A program made the position numbers and the translations under genes. The notes under the pieces are model-generated. The model worked only from the letters and a program-made list of their open reading frames with translations, was not told where the DNA came from and searched no databases. Of a stretch of DNA of 64,000 nt, positions 57,573 to 64,000 are shown in pieces. Each line of letters begins with the position of its first letter. The first letter of the stretch is position 1. Source of the DNA: Cryptomeria japonica (Eukaryota > Streptophyta > Pinopsida > Cupressales > Cupressaceae). The DNA is taken from positions 214,314,497 to 214,378,496 of the forward strand of contig NC_081406.1 of the NCBI RefSeq assembly GCF_030272615.1, in the 5' to 3' direction.

Positions 57573-59004
57573 TGTTGGCATTGTATGAAGATTGCATTAA
57601 TGAAGTAGAATTTTATCATTGATGTCAATAGTAATCGGTAATGGAGTTGTATTACAACCGGTAGTGATGCAATAATGCAACCTATAGTGAAGCAATGTTG
57701 GAAACTAGTATTGGTATTATTATTGAAGCAGAATGATCAACTAGTAACCCTAACCAGTTGATATGCCAAACCCTAACTGATGGAGCTTGGTGAATCAGTT
57801 ATGTTGATATATGATCGAATGGTGATCGAAGATGAAGATGCCATATATACATGATGCAAGCGATGAGTTTCAAAGTGATTTTAGTGCATGAAGATAACTA
57901 TTTATCTTGGAAATGAGCAATTGCATAGCATGAAGTGATAACCATGTGATGAGTTATAGGATTCGATGAGTAGTGATCCAGGAATGGTCGAAGTTATCTA
58001 GAATAGTGTGTAGATGATTGCTATATAATCTAACAGTCATGATTGACTCGATATGTTTATAATCTCGATGAGAGTTGTAGGTTTTGTGATGTGTTACTGA
58101 CCTATTGTATTTAATTATAAGGTCAATGAGTTGTTTTATAATTGTGTTGGCAATTTTGGTTAAGTGTGCTAGTGTGATTGTTGTTGAACCAAAAGGAGTA
58201 TTTGCAAAATGTTTTGAAGGCAAATGAGAGAAAAAAAGGATCTGACTAAGAAATATAGTGCTATTACCAGAGTAGCAAAGACCCCATTGTTCTCTAATAA
58301 TTACAATAGTTAAATCCCCTAATGTGGTAAGCTTTAACAGGCTTGGTGCTATCTAAATCCTCTAGCTAGTTGATTCATTAGTTTGGATTTGAAATTCTCT
58401 ACCAAGGTTACTCTTGATAGGGCATTGCCTTTAACAGGGTATTGTAGTCAATCCCTTAACCAGGTGGTCCCTAACTGGATCTGTTCTTAATAGGACATTA
58501 TTATATAAGCTTCTAACAAGGCTTGGCTCCTAATAGGGTGAACTTCATAAGAGTTCGGAATACTTGTGGATATTCATCCCCACTGTGCTTTTTGCCATTT
58601 GGGTTTCCACATCAAAAATCATTGTGTCAAGTGGTGAATGATTTTATGGTTATGTTTTGATATGGTTGATATAATTAACTGGTAAATTCACTTAGATATG
58701 ATTAGATGACTAAAAGTCATGTGAAATGAGCTATTACTGATGATAGTAAAGCGGTTTAATGTTTTAGTTAAATGGTATGTGAGTTTGAGATTTGTTACAT
58801 TGTATAATTGATAATTTAGTCAACCGGTAAAATCTTGACAATGCAGTTATAGTTTTAGATACAATGTCTAAACCGGTTAGTTTCAGTGATTGGTTTATGA
58901 GTTGGGATTAAGTTTGGTGAAAGTTTAGTTTGTTTTCTATCTACTGATTCACCCCCCCCCTCTCAATAGTTGACTGGATCCTTATTATTTTCATCATATT
59001 ATCA
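57573..59004 (+). mobile_element. Solo LTR S (copia-type) in the 5' LTR of E
   Basis: TGTTGGCATTG.. to ..CATATTATCA, 1432 bp, flanked by GAATA (57568-57572) and GACTA (59005-59009). Near its 3' end CTACTGATTCACCCC..CTCTCAATAG is the C-rich hairpin with one mismatch. Between about 58330 and 58545 are repeats of TAACAGG / CCTAATAGGG units like those (reverse strand) in the LTR at 19290, so the two belong to related families. No internal sequence remains. Confidence 0.87.
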
Positions 59005-59946
59005 GACTACACTCAAATAGAGGATTTTTAAATGCATGCAACTAGGTGAATGCAAGATTAATGATTGAGTGCAAGATTAATTGATTAAGCAAAATGAGAT
59101 TATCAAGATAAATGATCAAATCTCTATATGAAGCTAAGCTAGATTATATGCAAGAAATTGAATCTAGATAAGAGAAATGAATCTAAGCTAATGAACTAGA
59201 AGTCTAAATGATTCTAAGATTAAATCAAAGCTAAATGAAAACTAAGTTGATTGATGAATTAAATATGCAAATCCACTTCAAAATTTCCTCGAAAAAATGC
59301 AACACAATATTAGCTTAAGAACGATGTAAAATTCTTGGATGATGATTGAAGAATGAGAGCCTAAATTTATAGGAAAATCAACAGGGAGACCAAAGGTCAG
59401 GATTGAACTTTAATGAACAGTTGAGATCGATTTGAAGGAAACACAATCTAGCTGAAATGATTTGATTGGACAATTTAATTCCATTTTTGAGAGATAAGAT
59501 TGAGTTCAAATTAGCAACTTAGATTCTTTCCATTTTTCTTGATTCAGTCAATTTGTTTCCTTTTTTAAATTTTTGTGCTCATAATTTCCAATTCATTTTT
59601 CAAATTAATTCCTCTTTCTTGATTTGTTTCCTTTTTTTGAAGATTTATGGCAATTTTTATTTATTTATTAAATATGCAAAAGATATTTAATTAAATCAAT
59701 GAGATATTTGATTTTAAAAAGATTTTTTATTTTTTATTTTGAATTTGATCAATTAAATAAATGAGAATTTAATTAATTGTAATTTCCATGTTGCATTTTT
59801 ATACCTTAGGAATCAATTAATCAGCCTCTCATAATTGATTTAAATTGATTATTTGATTCAAGACCTTGATGAATTTTATTGAATTTAAGGACATTAATCG
59901 AGATTAGGGGCCCATGGTTTTGGATGACCATTTTTAGGGTATTACA
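59005..59946 (-). repeat. 5' LTR of E, second piece
   Basis: Resumes with GACTACACTCAAAT (compare 34423) and ends ..AGGGTATTACA at 59946. With the first piece it makes about 1.1 kb, equal to the 3' LTR. Confidence 0.9.
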
Positions 59947-60720
59947 AGAGCCTCCCTACAAAACAACACAAAAGTCTTATGATACAATGGCCCTTCTAAC
60001 ATTTTCCCATAGGTTTTTTGGTTGTTTGGTGAAAATGCTAGATTAAGGGAATCTTAACAATGAAACCCTAGGTGTCGGTAGGGTTTGTGACTAGTCTTGT
60101 TGGATTTGGATGGATCCCTACAACTCGATTGTTACAAAACCTAAAACTTGGTTTAAATGAAAGGTAAGAGAGTTCCCTAACTCATCCAATTGGTTTAAGA
60201 CATCCAACAATCTATAGTAATCAGAAATAAATAGCAAAAATGCACAATTTCATAAAACTCCAAGTATATTGTATTGCTCCAAACTCCAAAAACATCATCA
60301 AATTTCAGCAACTTCAACAACTACGCCAACAACCTAGAATCAATCCAAGTGGGCATAATATAGCCTCCCTAATGGTTTCCAACCACTTTTCAAACTTTGG
60401 AACCGTTGGAGGATTAGTTATCCATATTGTTAAGTTGTACTTTTCAAATTTGGCGACTCCATGGTGTATTTGACCTATTCCAAGGATTGGTATGATGATT
60501 CTAAGACCAATATTTATTTTCTTGACTCATGCCTAGACTCCTACTAACCCACATGGTCATTTATCCATGGTGGCTTATAAAATTCAACCATGACAATGCC
60601 TTACATCAATTGGGTCTTATTGACTCAGAAAACTTTGAACCCATTATAGATGATCATTTTCACCTCATGGGTGATATTAGGCTCTTTTAGACTTCATTTG
60701 TGTCTTTGGATGCTCTTGCA
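59947..60720 (-). repeat. 5' LTR of D, last piece
   Basis: Picks up at GAGCCTCCCTAC, matching 21337-22138 of the left D LTR (..ATTTTCCCAT.., ..GGATGGATCCCTACAAC..). Ends ..GCTCTTGCA. Confidence 0.88.
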
Positions 60721-60799
60721 CCAGTTTCAGCATGGGAGTTGTAGGTCTCAGGGAGAGACAACTGATTTGTATAAGAAGTATTAACAGTATTAGATCCAA
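60721..60799. other. 79-bp spacer between D and G
   Basis: No motif recognised. It is presumably older target DNA; I could not join it to the DNA left of D (20401-20607). Confidence 0.5.
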
Positions 60800-61596
60800 T
60801 GATAGTCCCAAAGACACTAAGAGGGAGGGGGTGCATCAGTGTCTAACTGGTTTACAAAATATTTAAACTTATTGATAACTTTGCAACCCAAAACAATGTA
60901 CTGGTAAATAAGAATTATTGCAGTAAATAGAAATAATAGAGACATCATAGAAACACACCATAACACAAGATATTTAATGAGGAAACCCAATGTGGGAAAA
61001 ACCTCGATGGGATTTGTGACCCATAATATTTACTCACTGGCCAATGAATAAATACTACTTACAATAAGGGGCCTGTACATGTAGAGAGGCCAACAACCTA
61101 GAGCTCACTACTCAATGAAGAGTCACATTGACAAAAAAAAGGATTATTAAATCCAATACAATGTACTGCTCAAAATAGTATCTCTAATGCCAGGTTCAGT
61201 ACCAGTTTAAGCTCAAATAGACACCTTATCCAAAAACCTTCGCTGCCACTAAACAATTATTTTCTACCATACATATCTTCTTCTCTCATCTCTTCTACTC
61301 TCAAAATGACCTATAAGATCTCATACACATATGAGTCTTTTACAATATACCATGTCGACTTACAAAAGATAATTATATTACAGTAAACAAAAGTTCATCC
61401 CATGTCGGCTAGAGTGCCAATATGTTTTGTTGCTGATGTAATTTGAATGTTGGTGTAAGTGCCTATTGGTACCGGTGTCTACCGATGTATGAAGTTTTTG
61501 ATGCTGAGCATGTAGAAACCAATTGCCAGTGAGTTGCCAGTTGGTTGCCATCAATGACAACATCAACTATTCTCATAAGAGTGTATAATGCCAATA
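60800..61596 (-). repeat. 3' LTR of element G (797 bp)
   Basis: + strand TGATAGTCCC.. to ..TAATGCCAATA; on the minus strand it starts TATTGGCATTATAC (the usual TGTTGG with one change) right after the purine tract GCCAAAGGGGGAGAT. Near its left end lies the hairpin AGACACTAA / TCAGTGTCT (60812-60820 / 60836-60844). The left border is inferred from the hairpin spacing and the TG, so it is less sure. Confidence 0.72.
60812..60844 (-). promoter_or_regulatory. C-rich-loop hairpin, LTR of G
   Basis: On the minus strand AGACACTGA pairs with TTAGTGTCT over nine positions with one G-U wobble; the loop is TGCACCCCCTCCCTC. Different stem sequence from copia A, B, C and T. Confidence 0.75.
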
Positions 61597-61930
61597 ATCT
61601 CCCCCTTTGGCATTGATGGAAACACTCATGAGATTATCAAAATTGTTATCCAAAACTGAAATCCAAAAAGATGTGCTCCCCCTGAGAAAGTGATCTCCTT
61701 TGTACATGCATTTTTCTCACCACTACTCCCCCTTTGACATCAATGACAAAGGATATCATAAATAATCAAAAGAGTACAAAAATGCTACCTCAAAGTCTGT
61801 AACTGATTGGCTACAATCTAAAATATGTCTACCAAAATCAGATTCAAACTCTGCATAAACTTGTTGTTGTCAGTTAGAGTTGCCTTTGTCTACTGGATCA
61901 TACCGGTGAGATAGTGCATTTTCTGCCTTG
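61597..61930 (-). other. 3' non-coding region and purine tracts of G
   Basis: Minus-strand purine tracts CAAAGGGGGAGA (61599-61608), CAGGGGGAGC (about 61676-61685) and CAAAGGGGGAGT (about 61727-61738). Same spaced-tract pattern as copia A and B. The junction-spanning inverted repeat has arms at 61545-61558 and about 61609-61621. Confidence 0.75.
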
Positions 61931-63990
61931 GTGATCATTCTCCTTGAATTGTTGCCTTAGATATTTCAACTCTCTGAGTAATAAGACTATCCAACCTCAG
62001 ACCAAGTTCATCCTTTAGTTCTCAGGCATTAGACCTTATTCTTGCCTTCTCTTTCTCAAGTTTTTCCAACTTCTCAAAAAATGCCATTTCCTGCTCAAAA
62101 ATTGATATAAGTCTAGATGAACCTATTATATTATCTGCAATTTCATCAATTTATTTTTGTGTCTTTTTGATAACCTCATCAATTTCCTCTGTCAAATAGT
62201 GAGGTTTACAAGCTTCCCTATATAACTCCTTATACTCCAAATTTGTAGAACTGAGTACTGGTAAAAGTGTATCCAAGTGATTGGTACATTTCTTTATGGT
62301 GTTTCCAAATAATGTGTTTTTCTCTTTGTCAACTCTCTCCTTTATGGTATCCTCATTCACCTTATCTATAGTTATTACATTATCAGCAATGAATTTGGAC
62401 AATTGGTCCAATTTCCCTAAAGAATCATTAATGTGATCTATCTTACAATTAGGTGCAATCATCTTCAGAATAGGTAATGTGTTATCAATTTCCTTAAATG
62501 CTAAGGCATTGCAATCAGTAATCTTCTTAATATAATCTAAAAGTACCTCTATAATATTAGTGGGTTTGAATTCACCTATAGACGTACTTGGTTCTATTGT
62601 AGGTTGCTTCTGAATAGATATCTGACCAATCACTTTCACTATATCCTCTTTACTTCCATCAAATGCATCCACTTTACTTATATTTTCTTCTAGTGGATCT
62701 GTCTGTGTTTGTACCTCTACCTTTAATGGTTTCTCAGTTTGACTAGGCTTCTTTGCAACTGTCGGTGTCATAGAATCAACATGAACCTCTGCCTTAGATT
62801 GTTTCTCTATCAGTACCACTGTCAGTTTCTCAAATTTCGGTGCCCTGTGCAAGTTGTCTTGTCCTCTGTTTGTTTCTCAGTCTCTGGTTGCTTAGTTTCC
62901 TGAGAGTCAATAGTTTGTGTTGGTTTCTCTGAAATCTTGTTGTCCTTAACACTATCTACCTTAACCTCTATAGTTTCTTTTTCTACAACAATGTTTATAT
63001 CTTGGGTATCTACATTCATTGTAAAAAGTATCTCTGACTCTAGATTAGTATCATCATGGGTTATACCTTCATTAGCTATATCCGATGGATTAGCTGTATG
63101 AGCCAGTGATGAAGGTGCTAATGGAGGGGTGTCCTGGGTTGGTGGAGGGATGTTATCTGTTATTTTTTATAGAAGGTACACCACCTACTTTACCTTTTCC
63201 CTTGTCTTTCTAATATACCTTGAATGTCTTTTCTATTTTTTTTCTGCTTCTTTCCTCTTTCTTTTCCTTCTACAAAGAATATGTCGCATTTATTTGCAGT
63301 CTCATCTGTAATTTCTTTAACCCTTCCAGCCATCAGGCTCACTTGCCGGTGTCCACTAACAAATACTAATGGGTTAGCTTCAGAAATAAGCTCATCTATC
63401 TCTTCCTTAGAATTTACCAGATGTACAACCAAGAGTGCTTCAACTTTCAACTTCTTGTCCAGTTCCATCATAGATAGCCTTTTATCTTCCAATCTCATGT
63501 ATAAATCATTGGGTAACTCATCAATCACTTCTATCAAAAATTTCTTGTAAATATCTAAATATAAAATAATGCTTTCTTCAATGGTGTTTTTGTTAGAATC
63601 ATTTGAAGAGTTATACCATTTATTTAAATTAGAGAGATTTCCTTCCTCTATAATCTCATTCAATAGATCATCTAGTGTGGGGGTAATCGGTGTCTGTTTC
63701 TTCTTAGGTGTAAGCTTCTTCTTCAATTCCCTAACTACTTGCTGCTTCTTCCTTAGTGTTCTAGTTTTCTGAGGAGGAGGAGAAGGTACCGATGAGGTTT
63801 TCCTTTTCCTTTCCACTCTTTTAAACTCAGAAACCTTACCACTATCAATATCAGAGAATGTTACAACTAGTGAAAAATGTGCTTCAAGTTGTAGTCCTTC
63901 AAGCTCACTTGTTGATATACCACTCATAATCATGACATTTTCTTTGATTTCTTTGACCTTCTAGGAGGCATCTCTGATAACATTTTCTCT
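61931..63990 (-). pseudogene. Unrecognised coiled-coil ORF of element G
   Basis: Pieces on the minus strand: 63933-63190 (247 codons), a readable bridge NIPPPTQDTPPLAPSSLAHT leading into 63019-62822, then 62852-62151 (233 codons) and, past a TAA, IDEIADNIIGSSRLISIFEQ and EKLEKLEKEKARIR to about 61940. Two frameshifts (about 63150 and 62830) and two late stops break what looks like one protein of 650-690 residues. The start may be an ATG near 63960 (MPPR..) just ahead of the open frame. Features: basic segment KTRTLRKKQQVVRELKKKLT near residue 60, acidic/helical middle, a Thr/Glu/Lys-rich low-complexity part (PTQTIDSQETKQPETEKQTE), helical C-terminus. No zinc knuckle, protease, integrase or RT motif. 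I do not recognise the family. Confidence 0.7.
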
Positions 63991-64000
63991 TCTTTTTTTC

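Larger units (their letters stand above)
34250..59946 (-). mobile_element. Element E: Tat-group Ty3/gypsy (25.7 kb with insertions)
   Basis: LTRs 34252-35345 and 57408-59946 (the latter split by solo LTR S). On the minus strand: leader, gag, protease, linker, RT, RNase H, second RNase H, integrase, long 3' region. The primer site TGGCACTCACCATGGGGC (57386-57403) resembles those of Tat elements, and the purine tract is at 35346-35358. Flanks GGAGC (34245-34249) / AGAGC (59947-59951) give a TSD with one mismatch if the element starts at TATGTGTG (34250). Its insertion splits the right LTR of D. Without copia B and the two solo LTRs it would be about 15.9 kb. Confidence 0.92.
20608..60720 (-). 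mobile_element. Chromovirus D (Ty3/gypsy), 40-kb footprint including nested insertions
   Basis: The left LTR (20608-22138) is repeated on the right as three pieces: 26822-27432, 34104-34249 and 59947-60720. Joined, the pieces give about 1.52 kb against 1.53 kb for the left copy. The internal region (22139-26821) encodes gag, protease, RT, RNase H, integrase and a chromodomain on the minus strand. The right LTR was split by copia A and then, 150 bp further, by Tat element E. Flanking 5-mers TCAGA and CCAGT share three bases, so the TSD is decayed or the ends are slightly off. Confidence 0.88.

Noticed and set aside
60788-60800. TTGGATCTAATAC on the minus strand beside the G LTR as a primer site
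   Set aside because: The coding direction and the purine tract show that this is the 3' LTR of G, where no primer site is expected; similarity to TGGTATCAGAG is poor.
1-64000. CRISPR arrays, bacterial operons or defence systems
   Set aside because: No regularly spaced identical repeats with unique spacers and no bacterial-type gene; all long coding frames are retrotransposon parts.

Overview
The window is plant nuclear DNA made almost wholly of nested, decayed LTR retrotransposons; I found no host gene, rRNA, tRNA gene or CRISPR. The AT-rich sequence, the tRNA-Met-type primer sites, the Sire-like Ty1/copia elements, the Tat and chromovirus Ty3/gypsy elements, and the nesting depth fit a seed plant with a very large genome. 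A gymnosperm is plausible, but that is inference and I cannot name a species.

Layout. (1) 1-4937, + strand: internal region of a Ty3/gypsy element (H) in the order gag, protease, extra RNase H, RT, RNase H, start of integrase; cut at 4938. (2) 4938-19289, + strand: gag-only copia-type element (C) with a very long 5' LTR (4938-8376). Its gag is split by a complete minus-strand gag-only element (T, 10083-18423; ~2.45 kb LTRs; TSD ATCCT/ATCCC). (3) 19290-20400: probable solo LTR. (4) 20608-60720, minus strand: chromovirus D. Its left LTR and gag-pol occupy 20608-26821. Its right LTR (26822-60720) is opened by two insertions: copia A (27433-34103, +, TSD GGGTA/AGGTA) and the Tat element E (34250-59946, minus). 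(5) Inside E: copia B (40630-47378, +) splits the RT; solo LTR F (53374-55012, perfect TSD ATAGG) lies in the leader; solo LTR S (57573-59004, TSD GAATA/GACTA) lies in the 5' LTR. (6) 60800-64000, minus: 3' LTR and internal part of a non-autonomous element (G) with an unrecognised coiled-coil ORF.

Every coding region is broken by stops or frameshifts, so nothing here is predicted to make a full protein. Copia A is best preserved: one frame over 4.1 kb with nine nonsense codons and no frameshift.

The signals I find most interesting are shared non-coding structures in the copia-type elements. One is a C-rich-loop hairpin at the 3' end of the LTR whose stem changes between families while pairing is kept. 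Another is an inverted repeat that brackets the polypurine tract/LTR junction. Others are the unidentified ORF in G, an antisense coding-like fragment behind a TATA box in E, and two different positions of the extra RNase H domain in the two Tat-type elements.
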